Assembly (NCBI GenBank): GCA_022822085.1
Contig: JAJECK010000096.1
Coordinates: 32,584 to 96,583 of the forward strand
Source of the DNA: Candidatus Poribacteria bacterium
GTDB lineage: Bacteria; Poribacteria; WGA-4E; WGA-3G
DNA: 64,000 bases
Direction: 5' to 3'
Of this stretch, positions 1 through 8,148 are shown piece by piece. Each line of letters begins with the position of its first letter. Within the stretch, counting starts at the first letter, position 1. The notes below the pieces were generated by a model that was not told where the DNA came from, ran no database searches, and saw nothing but the letters and a program-made list of their open reading frames with translations. The position numbers and the translations under genes were made by a program.

Positions 1-335
1 TGTGTGTCCGATGGTGCTGGTGGTTTGACGTGCATGTGTGCATGGTAGAGATAGATATTCCATCCCAGAATTCCCCAGACTTTAGGTAGGGTTGTGTGAT
101 GGTCAACGAGGTTTAAAAATACGTCATCTTCCCCTAAGAAATTGGAAAAACCCCAGTGATTATCGGGTTTGGCTCTACCAGAGGAAAGGGCATCACTGTA
201 AAGTTTATCAACAGCATTTTTTAGGTGCTCCACCATCTCAGAAGATAACGCGTTCGGGACGTAGAGGTATCCTTGCGTTTCAAAGTGGTTTCTCTCTTCT
301 TCTGTTAATAGGTGAGATAGACATTCTCCGTTCAT
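1..335 (-). CDS. Phytanoyl-CoA dioxygenase family protein, N-terminal part (runs off left edge)
   Basis: An open frame starts at the ATG complementary to 333-335 and stays open to the window edge, so only about 111 N-terminal residues are visible. They begin MNGECLSHLLTEEERNHFE, followed by GYLYVPNALSSEMV and then NHWGFSN. This is the usual start of PhyH-type Fe(II)/2-oxoglutarate dioxygenases, in which 'F...GYLvvp.al' opens the fold. The metal ligands (HxD...H) would lie beyond the edge and cannot be checked. PhyH enzymes hydroxylate diverse small molecules; the substrate here is unknown. Three decayed copies of this same 5' end lie upstream at 1.2, 1.7 and 2.6 kb. Confidence 0.8.
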   Translation of the reverse strand, partial: MNGECLSHLLTEEERNHFETQGYLYVPNALSSEMVEHLKNAVDKLYSDALSSGRAKPDNHWGFSNFLGEDDVFLNLVDHHTTLPKVWGILGWNIYLYHAHMHVKPPAPSDT

Positions 336-356
336 AATTCGTATTCCTTGCCCTGA

Positions 357-1160
357 TTACCTTTTGTTACTTTCTCTTATATGTTTTTGTAATTCTACAA
401 GATAGTTTTCTATTGGTGTTGCATTCCAATTAGGCAGGAGTTCTTCGGGTCTCGCTACAAGGCTCTCTCGGATAGGACATTCATTTACTATTTGAGGTTT
501 CGGATACTTGTATTTGTTTCCATCTTGGTATAATTTATCAACTAATGTTGCAATATTCGTCGGTTGTGCTGTACCGATATCAAAGACACCAGGTTCCCAA
601 TCATTCACGACACGTTGAACCGCGCTGGCAACATTAGATACATGAACAAAATCACGGAGGCAACCTTTATAAGCCCTTTCAAGTTTCCCTGCCAAAATTT
701 TGTAGACGATGCTTGGACTTTCTTTGCCTGCTTCATCATAATCCCAAATATTGAAAGGCCGCAGGATGCATAGATTCATGCTGTTAACTGTCTGAGACAT
801 ATAAAACTCAGCACAGTGTTTGCTCCATCCATAAGGAACATCAGGGTCAATCGCTGCTGCTGAGGAAATAAAGATCAATTTTGTGTCAGTCTGTTTGCAG
901 TAATCCGCAAATTTTGTGCTGGCTCTGTAGTTGAGTTGCCAAAGCAAGTTGTCTGTTACTTGAGAATTGCTGATAGCACCGTTGTGGACTATTAGATCGT
1001 ATTTAACGCCATCGCTCTTCAATTCCCGAAACATGTTAACAAACACACTGTATTTGGCATCACAATCAAATCCGTAAACGGCATGTGCATCATTAAATTT
1101 GAGTCCCTTATGGATCTGTCTGCCGAGGAAACCTTTATGTCCTGTTAGAAGAATTTTCAT
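357..1160 (-). CDS. NAD-dependent epimerase/dehydratase (extended SDR)
   Basis: A 267-residue cytoplasmic protein. The N-terminus MKILLTGHKGFLGRQ carries the TGxxGxxG dinucleotide-binding motif of extended short-chain dehydrogenases. A later YGWSK segment supplies the YxxxK catalytic pair, with a Ser-rich stretch (ISSAAA) before it. The family modifies nucleotide sugars or other sugar derivatives; the substrate cannot be read from sequence. The length is slightly short for the family (about 300-330). The gene ends 21 bases upstream of the PhyH start on the same strand, so the two may be co-transcribed. A GAGGGAG stretch precedes the ATG by about ten bases. Confidence 0.8.
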   Translation of the reverse strand: MKILLTGHKGFLGRQIHKGLKFNDAHAVYGFDCDAKYSVFVNMFRELKSDGVKYDLIVHNGAISNSQVTDNLLWQLNYRASTKFADYCKQTDTKLIFISSAAAIDPDVPYGWSKHCAEFYMSQTVNSMNLCILRPFNIWDYDEAGKESPSIVYKILAGKLERAYKGCLRDFVHVSNVASAVQRVVNDWEPGVFDIGTAQPTNIATLVDKLYQDGNKYKYPKPQIVNECPIRESLVARPEELLPNWNATPIENYLVELQKHIRESNKR

Positions 1161-1164
1161 AACG

Positions 1165-1252
1165 TGTTACTCCCTCATATAGATATTCCACCGCAGAATG
1201 CACCAGACTTGGGGTGGAGTTGTTGGTAGGTCAAATAGCATTCTCCGCTCAT
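1165..1252 (-). pseudogene. Decayed phyH 5'-end remnant A (internal deletion)
   Basis: Read on the minus strand from the ATG at 1250-1252, the segment begins MSGEC, like the MNGEC start of the intact gene at 335. It then jumps directly to sequence matching codons near residue 80 of that gene (the VWGILGWNIY region) and stops after about 26 codons. It therefore looks like a phyH start with most of the first 80 codons deleted. Confidence 0.55.
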
Positions 1253-1325
1253 TATTAGCACTCCGTTTGAATCTCAGCAAAAATCTTCCATCCGTAAACC
1301 GCTGAAATTTATATTTGACTGTATT

Positions 1326-1517
1326 TTATCGGTTGAACATCCAGCGTGCTGCTCTGTATACCCCATAGACAGCGACAGACACAAGGACAGATACAAAGCA
1401 GATTGTGATTATCACGGCTTGAAAAGTAATGGCTACTTTGGTGAGAACGACTGCGATGCAGACCAGAAAACATATCAGAAAAATATCTCGCCATTTCAAA
1501 TCTATGTTAGTTTTCAT
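1326..1517 (-). CDS. Small membrane protein, unknown function
   Basis: A 63-residue frame, MKTNIDLKWRDIFLI..., with two hydrophobic stretches (about residues 11-33 and 35-55) and a basic C-terminal end (YRAARWMFNR). This composition suggests a two-helix inner-membrane protein. The ribosome binding site is weak, no family is recognised, and the surrounding DNA is full of remnants, so it may not be expressed. Confidence 0.4.
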   Translation of the reverse strand: MKTNIDLKWRDIFLICFLVCIAVVLTKVAITFQAVIITICFVSVLVSVAVYGVYRAARWMFNR

Positions 1518-1680
1518 TTATATTAGGGAGTGGTTGCCTCTCCCTGCCCTCACTTGATTTGATATTGCTTTAGTTCAGGTTTCTGCTCCGGATACGTGAA
1601 AGTATGGGAATATCTTGTATATCAAGGTCTGTGTCCGCATCATGTCGGATTTAATCGCGCTGTCATATCCGATGACAAAG

Positions 1681-1764
1681 TTTTCGGCACGTAAAGGTAT
1701 CCCTATTCTTCAAAATGGTTTCGCTCTTCTTCTGTTAGTAGTGAGACAGGTATTCTTTGTTCAT
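1681..1764 (-). pseudogene. Decayed phyH 5'-end remnant B (frameshifted)
   Basis: From the ATG at 1762-1764 the minus strand reads MNKEYLSHY and then stops. One missing base relative to remnant C (CTCACTACT versus CTCATCTACT) destroys the LSHLLTEEERNHF frame. In the shifted frame the EEERNHFE and GYLYVP words are still recognisable before a second stop. It is a second dead copy of the dioxygenase start. Confidence 0.6.
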
Positions 1765-1798
1765 AATTTCTGTTCTGTCCAGTTCAATTGATCCTTGA

Positions 1799-2074
1799 TT
1801 ATCCTACTGAAAAATGAATCTTTTTGCCGACAACTTCCGCATATTTTCTTAAAGTTGAAAGCGTAACATTCTCTGCATGGTTTTCTATTTTTGAGATAGC
1901 AGATTTCTTGGTATTCAACTTTAGTGCCATATCTTCTTGGGTTAATCCTGCCTCTTCCCGAGCTTGGCGGAGAAGGACACCGAGTTTGAATTCTAAATAC
2001 CCTTTTTCGTAATTTTCTGCAAACTCAGGATCTCTCGTTTTGCGTTTTTCTACGTACCGTTTTAAATCGCTCAC
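1799..2074 (-). CDS. higA: HigA-type antitoxin, XRE-family helix-turn-helix
   Basis: A 91-residue protein. Residues about 30-80 form an XRE/Cro-type helix-turn-helix: LLRQAREEAGLTQEDMALKL, followed by KKSAISKIENH. Its ATG overlaps the stop of the upstream toxin-like gene by four bases (ATGA), so the two are translationally coupled. Toxin-first order with an XRE antitoxin is the HigBA arrangement. By analogy the antitoxin binds the toxin and represses the operon promoter. Family assignment is firm; activity is inferred. Confidence 0.85.
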   Translation of the reverse strand: MSDLKRYVEKRKTRDPEFAENYEKGYLEFKLGVLLRQAREEAGLTQEDMALKLNTKKSAISKIENHAENVTLSTLRKYAEVVGKKIHFSVG

Positions 2075-2421
2075 TGTGTTTTTCTCCTAAAATAATCGCG
2101 TTTTCTTTTTTCAGATAACTGAATGTCAGACTTTGGAATTTTGCGTGTCTGCTTAGAAAATGCATGATTTAGAACAACCAATCTTGGACCATCAAAAAAG
2201 GAAAGAATTCTGAAACTATTCCTACCAACTTTAACTCTTATCTCCCATATATCATCTGTGTCGGTTAGTTTCTTAAAGTATTGTTTAGGCACTACATCTA
2301 AATCCTCAATCAAACTTAATGTCCAAGTAACTTTAGCACTCTGCCTGGCTGTGAGGGAATCCAAAAATTGCTCAATTGGGCAATTACCCGATTTTGTACG
2401 ATAGAAGGTAACTTCTCTCAT
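2071..2421 (-). CDS. higB: HigB/RelE-superfamily toxin (phage-derived Gp49-like)
   Basis: A 116-residue basic protein. It starts MREVTFYRTKSGNCPIEQF and continues with a KVTWTL helix, WEIRVKVGRNSFRIL and VVLNHAFSKQTRKIP. That order matches the Gp49-like/HigB branch of the RelE/ParE superfamily: a P-EFL-type helix, then 'lwElR...g..yRilyf', then 'l.haF.Kk..ktP'. Such toxins cleave mRNA at the ribosome. It is paired with the XRE antitoxin through a four-base overlap. No promoter was identified upstream. Confidence 0.85.
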   Translation of the reverse strand: MREVTFYRTKSGNCPIEQFLDSLTARQSAKVTWTLSLIEDLDVVPKQYFKKLTDTDDIWEIRVKVGRNSFRILSFFDGPRLVVLNHAFSKQTRKIPKSDIQLSEKRKRDYFRRKTQ

Positions 2422-2765
2422 ATTTAAAAGTTAGTGCTCTGTCCACTTTAAAATTGTAGGACTGATCGAAGCGAAACCCGACAATATCCGTTTATCAGTG
2501 TATTCATATCCAAATCAATGTAGTGTGCGCGTTCGGACGTAAAGGTATTCCTGTTTTCAAAATGATTTCGCTCTTCTTCTGTTAGTAGATGAGATAGGTA
2601 TTCTTTGTTCATAATTTGCACTCCGTATTAGTGCTCCGTGGTTTTATAGTTATTTCAATATACATTTCACCTCGTTAGAGCTGATGCCAATGTGTATTAT
2701 GTCTGAGTTTTTCCAGTCCCCAATATCGCCATAAAAAATAAGTATTCATTGTGAACAGACACTGC
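2422..2765. other. Intergenic region with phyH remnant, otherwise no gene seen
   Basis: This 344-base stretch lies between the toxin start and the WD40 gene stop. It contains phyH remnant C (separate entry) and AT-rich sequence. I see no other coding or RNA feature. Confidence 0.5.
2522..2612 (-). pseudogene. Decayed phyH 5'-end remnant C
   Basis: From the ATG at 2610-2612 the minus strand reads MNKEYLSHLLTEEERNHFE, nearly identical to the intact start at 335. A base is then lost, so the following GYLYVP segment is read out of frame (RNTFTSERA). Homology fades about 90 bases from the ATG. This is the best preserved of the three remnants. Confidence 0.65.
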
Positions 2766-3875
2766 CTATTGAATGACGGGTAACCTTTTCAACCTCTTAG
2801 GTCTTGCTACACTCTTAGGTCTTACTACACCTGATAGTATCAATTCAACATTCCATAACAGTACAGTGCCATCACTACTCCCCGTGGCGAAAGTTTTTCC
2901 ATCAGGACTGAACGTTAAACTACCAATACCACCTTCATGTGCTCTGATGGTTCGAATATGTTTGCCGGTCGCAACATCCCACAGAAAAACAGCCCATAGA
3001 TGAGGGGGTGTGTTTAAAGACGCCCAACTCCCACCTACCAACGTTTTTCCATCAGGACTGAATGTTATACTCCAAAGAACAGCCTTTGTATGCCCTGTAA
3101 AGGAACGCAGATGATATCCAGTTGTGACATCCCATAGGTGAAGGGTTGCATCTGACCCTGTACTTACGAGAGATTTTCCATCAGGACTGAAGGTTATATA
3201 ATCCACATCATCCGTATGCTTTTGAAGTTTGTGTAGCTGTTTACCACTTGCAACGTCCCACAAGTAAACAGCGTTGTCGTCATTTCCGCTTGCCAGTATT
3301 TTTCCATCAGGACTGAATGATAAGCCATTGAAACTATGTGTAGTCTCTGCAAATATTCGAGGCTCTTTTACATTCGTAATTTCCCAGAGTATGATTTTTT
3401 TCCAACTGTTACTTACCAATATTTTTCCATCGGGACTGAACAATACATCATAAATCATATTCTTTTTCCTCATAAGTGTCTGAACATGTTTCCCGCTTTT
3501 AACATCCCACAGATGAATGGTGCCGTCCGAACATCCACCGGCAAGTATTTTCCCACTTGGATTGAATGATATACTATAAATATATTCTGTATGCCCTATG
3601 AGTAATTTGAGTTCTGCACTGGTTTGTGCGTCGTAAAGCCAAATGCCGATGCTACTTGCAACTGCAAAAAGAGAACCATCTGGTGAATATTCTATATCAG
3701 AAACACCTCCTTTGCCCAGGCGCATCTTTGCATTATCTGGTAAATGCCATTGGGTATAATCTTCGGTGATTTTAGGTGCAGCAACCTTCTCCGATTTGGT
3801 TATTGTAGTGGGAAGCGAACAGCCTCCGATGATAAAAAGTAAAGTGATGATTGCACTGATTATGTGGCGATACAT
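2766..3875 (-). CDS. WD40-repeat lipoprotein (seven-bladed beta-propeller)
   Basis: A 369-residue protein with a lipoprotein signal (hydrophobic stretch ending LLFIIGGCSL, predicted acylated Cys near residue 19). Seven WD40 repeats follow, each with an (F/Y)SPDGK-like turn and a closing LWDV-type strand (IWLYD, IHLWDV, ILWEI, VYLWDV, LHLWDV, VFLWDV, VLLWNV). Seven blades close a complete propeller, so this copy appears functional. Such lipoproteins usually act as protein-interaction scaffolds on the envelope; the partner is unknown. A related but broken WD40 gene lies at 15.8 kb. Confidence 0.85.
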   Translation of the reverse strand: MYRHIISAIITLLFIIGGCSLPTTITKSEKVAAPKITEDYTQWHLPDNAKMRLGKGGVSDIEYSPDGSLFAVASSIGIWLYDAQTSAELKLLIGHTEYIYSISFNPSGKILAGGCSDGTIHLWDVKSGKHVQTLMRKKNMIYDVLFSPDGKILVSNSWKKIILWEITNVKEPRIFAETTHSFNGLSFSPDGKILASGNDDNAVYLWDVASGKQLHKLQKHTDDVDYITFSPDGKSLVSTGSDATLHLWDVTTGYHLRSFTGHTKAVLWSITFSPDGKTLVGGSWASLNTPPHLWAVFLWDVATGKHIRTIRAHEGGIGSLTFSPDGKTFATGSSDGTVLLWNVELILSGVVRPKSVARPKRLKRLPVIQ

Positions 3876-3905
3876 GTTGTATACCTCAGCATTATCAGCA
3901 GTAAA

Positions 3906-4018
3906 TCACCCATCCCTTTTTACAGAACGATTCGGTTGACTAAAACCGATACCGCGTTTAGATGATTCTATGAATTTCAGTAAGTATTCAATTTCTGGGC
4001 TGCTGGTAATTTTCTCTC
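3906..4018 (-). pseudogene. Copied lpxA 3'-end fragment 1
   Basis: Immediately after the Uma2 stop, the minus strand reads PEIEYLLKFIESSKRG then IGFSQPNRSV. This corresponds to the last residues of the resident LpxA (EYLIQFIETSKRG, IGFSHPNRSL). There is no start codon or upstream lpxA sequence, so it is a 3' fragment. It is closer to the second fragment at 4900-5000 than to resident lpxA. Confidence 0.75.
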
Positions 4019-4858
4019 TTAAGGTGTTTCGTTTTGTCCGTTAGCAAGTTGGGCACGAAGTTGTTCTAACTCAGCTTCCAGTTCGCGCCTACGTTCTGCT
4101 TCTACTGCTGCCATTGCTTCCGCTTGCTGTCTGCGTTCTGTTTCCTCTTTTGCAATCGTTTCTGCGATCTCCTGACGATGTTGTGCCTGTATTCGGAGGC
4201 GTTCTTCTTCCACAGATGTGTTTATCGGTGTACCGTCAGGCAGAGATGGACGCAATAACCTCACGCGCGTCGTGTGATCTTCCTCCCACCGAAACCAGAG
4301 ATTTAATGCTTCGCTGAACAAGCCACCCGCCGCATCCGGCACTATTTCAACAATATCACCAAAAGCACGCCGCCACCCAAAAAACTCCGCAGGTTTATCC
4401 ATCTCAGGTTGATGGATAAAGAACTCTTGAACCCCCATTTCTTTCAAATAGACTTGCACCTTTTCGTCCCGATCCTGATCCGCCGTCGCATCTGATAGAA
4501 ACTCAAAGACTGCTACCGGCACCGCACCTTCAGACCACGTATAAAATGAACGCCGCAACGGATACTTCTTAACACCAAACACAACGAAAATATCAGGCGC
4601 GACTACCTTCGTGATGTCACCTTCTTCATAATAGATAAAGTTGTCATTACCGATGTGAACGTAATCATTAATCCTAAAATATCGGAAAAGTTGGTCATAA
4701 AATATGTTTATCTGCAAACCGTGAAATTCAGTCGCTGGCATCGATTCATCGTCCTCGTAAGGATAACCTTCTATGTATATAGTCGGTTTTCCGATAGCTT
4801 TTGGAAAAATAGGTATATACTTTTTTTGTTTGAGTGCAAAGTCGTAGAGGGTATCCAT
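4019..4858 (-). CDS. Uma2-family (DUF820) PD-(D/E)XK nuclease-like protein, copy 1
   Basis: A 279-residue protein. Residues about 75-185 match the Uma2 fold: APDIFVVFGV (metal-binding Asp), then VAVFEFLSDATA (acidic residue) and DEKVQVYLKEMGVQEFFIH. Uma2 proteins belong to the restriction-endonuclease-like superfamily, and their cellular role is poorly known. The C-terminal 70 residues are rich in Glu, Ala, Arg and Gln and should form a coiled coil (AEAMAAVEAERRRELEAELE). It is about 80% similar by eye to the neighbour at 5001-5843, so the pair arose by tandem duplication. Confidence 0.85.
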   Translation of the reverse strand: MDTLYDFALKQKKYIPIFPKAIGKPTIYIEGYPYEDDESMPATEFHGLQINIFYDQLFRYFRINDYVHIGNDNFIYYEEGDITKVVAPDIFVVFGVKKYPLRRSFYTWSEGAVPVAVFEFLSDATADQDRDEKVQVYLKEMGVQEFFIHQPEMDKPAEFFGWRRAFGDIVEIVPDAAGGLFSEALNLWFRWEEDHTTRVRLLRPSLPDGTPINTSVEEERLRIQAQHRQEIAETIAKEETERRQQAEAMAAVEAERRRELEAELEQLRAQLANGQNETP

Positions 4859-4899
4859 GATTTTCTCCTATGTGTATCGGCAGTAAATCACCTATCCCC

Positions 4900-5000
4900 T
4901 TACAAAGAACGATTAGGATGGCTAAAACCGATACCGCGTTTAGATGATTCTATGAATTTCAGTAAGTATTCAATTTCTGGACTGCTGGTAATTTTCTCTC
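4900..5000 (-). pseudogene. Copied lpxA 3'-end fragment 2
   Basis: Minus-strand reading gives PEIEYLLKFIESSKRG then IGFSHPNRSL and a TAA stop. This is the LpxA C-terminus, with conservative differences from the resident gene (LLKFIESS versus LIQFIETS). It begins directly at the stop of the second Uma2 gene. The 3' end matches lpxA nearly base for base through the stop. Confidence 0.8.
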
Positions 5001-5843
5001 TTAAGGTGTTTCGTTTTGACTGTTAGCGAGTTGGGCACGAAGTTGTTCTAACTCAGTTTCCAGTTCGCGTCTGCGTTCTGCTTCTACTGCCACCATCGCC
5101 TCCGCTTCCTGTCTGCGTTGTGCTTCTGCTGCTGCTATCGCTTCCGCTTCCTCTCGGAGATGTTTTTCTTGTAGCCGAAGACGTTCTTCCTCTATAGATG
5201 TTGTTATCGGGGTGCCGTCAGGTAGGGATGGACGTAAAAGCCTAACGTGACTGTGCTGTTGTTCCTCCCACCGAAACCAGAGGTTTAACGCTTCGCTGAA
5301 CAAGCCACCTTCTGCATCGGGCACTATCTCAACGATGTTACCCGAATGGAGCCGCTGCCACCCACAAAACTCTGCAGGTTTCTTCAGTTCCGGTTGATGG
5401 ACAAAGTATTCTTGGACACCTATATCAATCAGATATAACTCAACTTTTTTATGCCGATCCTGATGTGCGGTTGAATCCGAAAGAAACTCAAAAATCGCAA
5501 CGGGCACTGTGCCTTCTGCCCACGTATAGAAACTGCGGCGTTCGGGGGTTTTAGCAACACCGAAGACAACGTAAATATCAGGAGCAACGGACTTAGTGAT
5601 GTCACCTTCAGAATAGTAAATAAAGCTGTCAACGCCGATGTATATTTGTTCATTGATAGCGAAATATCGCGAAAGTTGGTCATAAAAGGTATTAATCTGC
5701 ACACCATGAAATCCAGTTGCGGCCATAGGTTCATCGTCCTCACACGGGTAACCTTCAATATAGACGGTAGGTTTTCCAATAGCTTTTGGAAAAATAGGCA
5801 TATACTTTTTTTGTTTGAGTGCAAAGTCGGTTACGGTATACAT
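5001..5843 (-). CDS. Uma2-family (DUF820) PD-(D/E)XK nuclease-like protein, copy 2
   Basis: A 280-residue paralogue of the adjacent copy. The same nuclease-like core is present (APDIYVVFGV, VAIFEFLSDSTA, KVELYLIDIGVQEYFVH), followed by a Glu/Ala/Arg-rich coiled-coil tail. The N-terminus (ALKQKKYMPIFPKAIGKP) is almost identical to copy 1, while the middle has diverged. It lies 57 bases downstream of lpxA on the same strand. No mobility gene is next to it, but the repeated lpxA tails show that the unit has duplicated or inserted here. Confidence 0.85.
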   Translation of the reverse strand: MYTVTDFALKQKKYMPIFPKAIGKPTVYIEGYPCEDDEPMAATGFHGVQINTFYDQLSRYFAINEQIYIGVDSFIYYSEGDITKSVAPDIYVVFGVAKTPERRSFYTWAEGTVPVAIFEFLSDSTAHQDRHKKVELYLIDIGVQEYFVHQPELKKPAEFCGWQRLHSGNIVEIVPDAEGGLFSEALNLWFRWEEQQHSHVRLLRPSLPDGTPITTSIEEERLRLQEKHLREEAEAIAAAEAQRRQEAEAMVAVEAERRRELETELEQLRAQLANSQNETP

Positions 5844-5900
5844 GGTTTTCTCTTGTGTATATCTAAATTTTGTTTGTGCCGCCTATAATTATCCATCCGC

Positions 5901-6719
5901 CTACAAAGAACGATTAGGATGGCTAAAACCGATACCGCGTTTGGAGGTCTCTATAAACTGAATTAGATATTCAACTTCTGGTTCTGCGGGTAATTCTTCT
6001 TTTGCTTTTGTAACAGCATGTTTTAAGGGTAACCCAGAGCGGAACAGAATACGGAAGGCTTTCTTGAGGAGGGCAAATGTCTCAGGTGAAAGTTTGGCTA
6101 ACGGATTGATTTGGGATGTGCGAATACCGAGACGATTTAGATCACGGACACGAGCAGGTTGACCAGCCGATAGCATAAAGGGAGGAATGTCTTGAACGAT
6201 TTTGGAACAACCACCCGCCATTGCCATTTTACCGACCCGCACAAATTGATGGAGTGCCGCGTATGCTCCAAGACGCACATCATCCTCTATAATAACATGA
6301 CCAGCAAGTGTGGCAAAATTTGCCATAATGACTCTACTGCCGATGACACAATCATGAGCGATGTTGACCCAATTCATAAATAAATTATCATCACCAATGA
6401 CAGTCTCCCCATCATCAAAAGTAGAACGAGAAATTGAGACATATTCACGCAAAACATTTCGATTACCAATGAGAACAAAACTGCGTCCACCCTTATACTT
6501 CAAGTCTTTTGATGGATTCCCAACACTTGCCCCAAAAAAAATCTGGCAATCTTCACCAATTTTAGTCCATTTTCCGATCTGTACATGCGGACCAATTACA
6601 GTATTTGCACCGATCTGAACGTGGTCTTCAATAATGCTGTAGGGTTCAATCCGAACACCTTCTCCAATATCGGTCTTCGGTGAAACGATTGCTGTCGGAT
6701 GAATGTTAGTTGCTGTCAC
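5901..6719 (-). CDS. lpxA: Acyl-[ACP]-UDP-N-acetylglucosamine O-acyltransferase
   Basis: This enzyme performs the first step of lipid A synthesis: transfer of a hydroxyacyl chain from ACP to UDP-GlcNAc in the cytoplasm. The 272-residue length is close to the usual 260. The N-terminal half consists of hexapeptide repeats forming a left-handed beta-helix (IHPTAIVSPKTDIGEGVRI, IGANTVIGPHVQIG). NIAHDCVIG holds the catalytic His. The downstream motifs AALHQFVRVG and AGQPARVRDLN are characteristic. The C-terminal helical domain ends GIGFSHPNRSL, the piece copied twice downstream. It follows lpxC-fabZ by 71 bases on the same strand. Its presence shows a lipid A-containing outer membrane. Confidence 0.95.
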   Translation of the reverse strand: MTATNIHPTAIVSPKTDIGEGVRIEPYSIIEDHVQIGANTVIGPHVQIGKWTKIGEDCQIFFGASVGNPSKDLKYKGGRSFVLIGNRNVLREYVSISRSTFDDGETVIGDDNLFMNWVNIAHDCVIGSRVIMANFATLAGHVIIEDDVRLGAYAALHQFVRVGKMAMAGGCSKIVQDIPPFMLSAGQPARVRDLNRLGIRTSQINPLAKLSPETFALLKKAFRILFRSGLPLKHAVTKAKEELPAEPEVEYLIQFIETSKRGIGFSHPNRSL

Positions 6720-6790
6720 AAGTTTGCCTCTACTTTCTATATGTTATTTCGCATTCAATGGTATTGATTAGGATTACGGTATTGATAAGT

Positions 6791-8101
6791 CTATTCGGCT
6801 GCATTTCCTGCAAGTGCGATAGACAATTCTGCTTCCGTTGCGAGAGCACCATCAACATATACCGCACCAGTGATACGTGCCAAAGTGCTACGACGTTGAG
6901 CAATCTCAATTTCCAACCGAAGTTGATCTCCCGGTATAACAGTCTTACGAAAAGTCGCTTTGCTAATTGAACGAAAGTAACCGAGTTGATCCTCTTCTCC
7001 GATTTCTTGCAACAACAGCCATGCTCCCAGTTGTGCAAGGGCTTCCACCTGAAGAACACCTGGCATAACCGGTTGAGCTGGGAAATGTCCTTCAAATATA
7101 GGTTCGTTGTATGTCAGATTTTTTATACCCACTGCCCGTTTACCGTTTTCATACTCAATTACTCGGTCCACCAAACACATAGGGTGGCGATGGGGTAAAA
7201 TCCGGTAGATATCTTTTGCCTCAACAACTTGATTTTTCTGACTATCGCCTGATTGGACGGTATCAAGGATGCCTTTTTCGGCAAGTTCCTGAACAAATTC
7301 CGCGTGAAATGTATGTCCAGTACGCATCGCTATAACTTGTGCTTTCGGTAGGTAGCCAGATAGGTAAAGATCTCCGATTAGATCAAGTGCTTTATGACGG
7401 ACAAATTCATCTTGAAACCGCAACTCGGAACTAGTCTCACCACTCTCTTTAACAACCAAAACATTATCATAACTTGCCCCTTTCCCAATACCGAGGGATT
7501 GTAACGCTTCTATCTCCGCCTCAAAACAGAAACTTCGTGCAGGAGCAATTTCGTTGATATATGTTTCTTCTGTCATCTCCCATGTGGCAAATTGTGGGGA
7601 TGTTAATGGGTGATCATAAGCAAAGGTTACTTCAAAGGTGTCTGATGGGAGAAAGATAAGCTGCCTGTCACCATCGCTAACAACGAATGGTTCAGAAACT
7701 TCAACATAACGGCGGGGCACATCCAATTCGGTCAATCCTACATCTTGAAATTTTGTGATATACTGTAGAGCGCTGCCATCAAGACCTGGGGGTTCCTGGG
7801 CATTTATCTCAACTATAGCATTATCTATCTTAAGACCTACAAGAGCAGATAAAAGATGCTCTATACTACTAATTGATGTCTCATCCTGCTGTATACTCGT
7901 GCATCGCGGAAGAATATCTTCCCAGTTCTCGGGACGGACTTTCACTGTGGGTGAACCCGGCAGATCAATCCGTTGAAAAACAATACCGGAATCGGCAGGA
8001 GCAGGTTTAATAGTAAGTTCAACTGGTTCACCAAGCATCAAACCGATACCAGATAGTGTAACCTCAGACTTTAGTGTTTGTTGCGATTCAACATTTCCCA
8101 T
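6791..8101 (-). CDS. lpxC-fabZ: Bifunctional LpxC/FabZ: UDP-3-O-acyl-GlcNAc deacetylase fused to 3-hydroxyacyl-ACP dehydratase
   Basis: A 436-residue fusion. Residues 1 to about 285 are LpxC, the zinc deacetylase that commits UDP-GlcNAc to lipid A. EHLLSAL near residue 81, RHKALDLIGDL near 240 and TGHTFH near 265 supply the zinc His/Asp ligands and the catalytic His. From about residue 300 comes FabZ, the hot-dog-fold dehydratase of fatty acid elongation. It has ILPHRHPMCLVDRV (catalytic His), FEGHFPAQPVMPGV and the catalytic Glu in QVEALAQLGAW. The same fusion is known in Bacteroidetes and some other phyla. It is probably co-transcribed with lpxA. Confidence 0.95.
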   Translation of the reverse strand: MGNVESQQTLKSEVTLSGIGLMLGEPVELTIKPAPADSGIVFQRIDLPGSPTVKVRPENWEDILPRCTSIQQDETSISSIEHLLSALVGLKIDNAIVEINAQEPPGLDGSALQYITKFQDVGLTELDVPRRYVEVSEPFVVSDGDRQLIFLPSDTFEVTFAYDHPLTSPQFATWEMTEETYINEIAPARSFCFEAEIEALQSLGIGKGASYDNVLVVKESGETSSELRFQDEFVRHKALDLIGDLYLSGYLPKAQVIAMRTGHTFHAEFVQELAEKGILDTVQSGDSQKNQVVEAKDIYRILPHRHPMCLVDRVIEYENGKRAVGIKNLTYNEPIFEGHFPAQPVMPGVLQVEALAQLGAWLLLQEIGEEDQLGYFRSISKATFRKTVIPGDQLRLEIEIAQRRSTLARITGAVYVDGALATEAELSIALAGNAAE

Positions 8102-8148
8102 ATAATGTGTTTAACTCCGATCACCTATATATATTTATTTTTATATTT

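Noticed and set aside
92..337. Plus-strand open frame of 81 codons at the left edge
   Set aside because: It is the shadow of the phytanoyl-dioxygenase N-terminus on the minus strand, which has clear family motifs.
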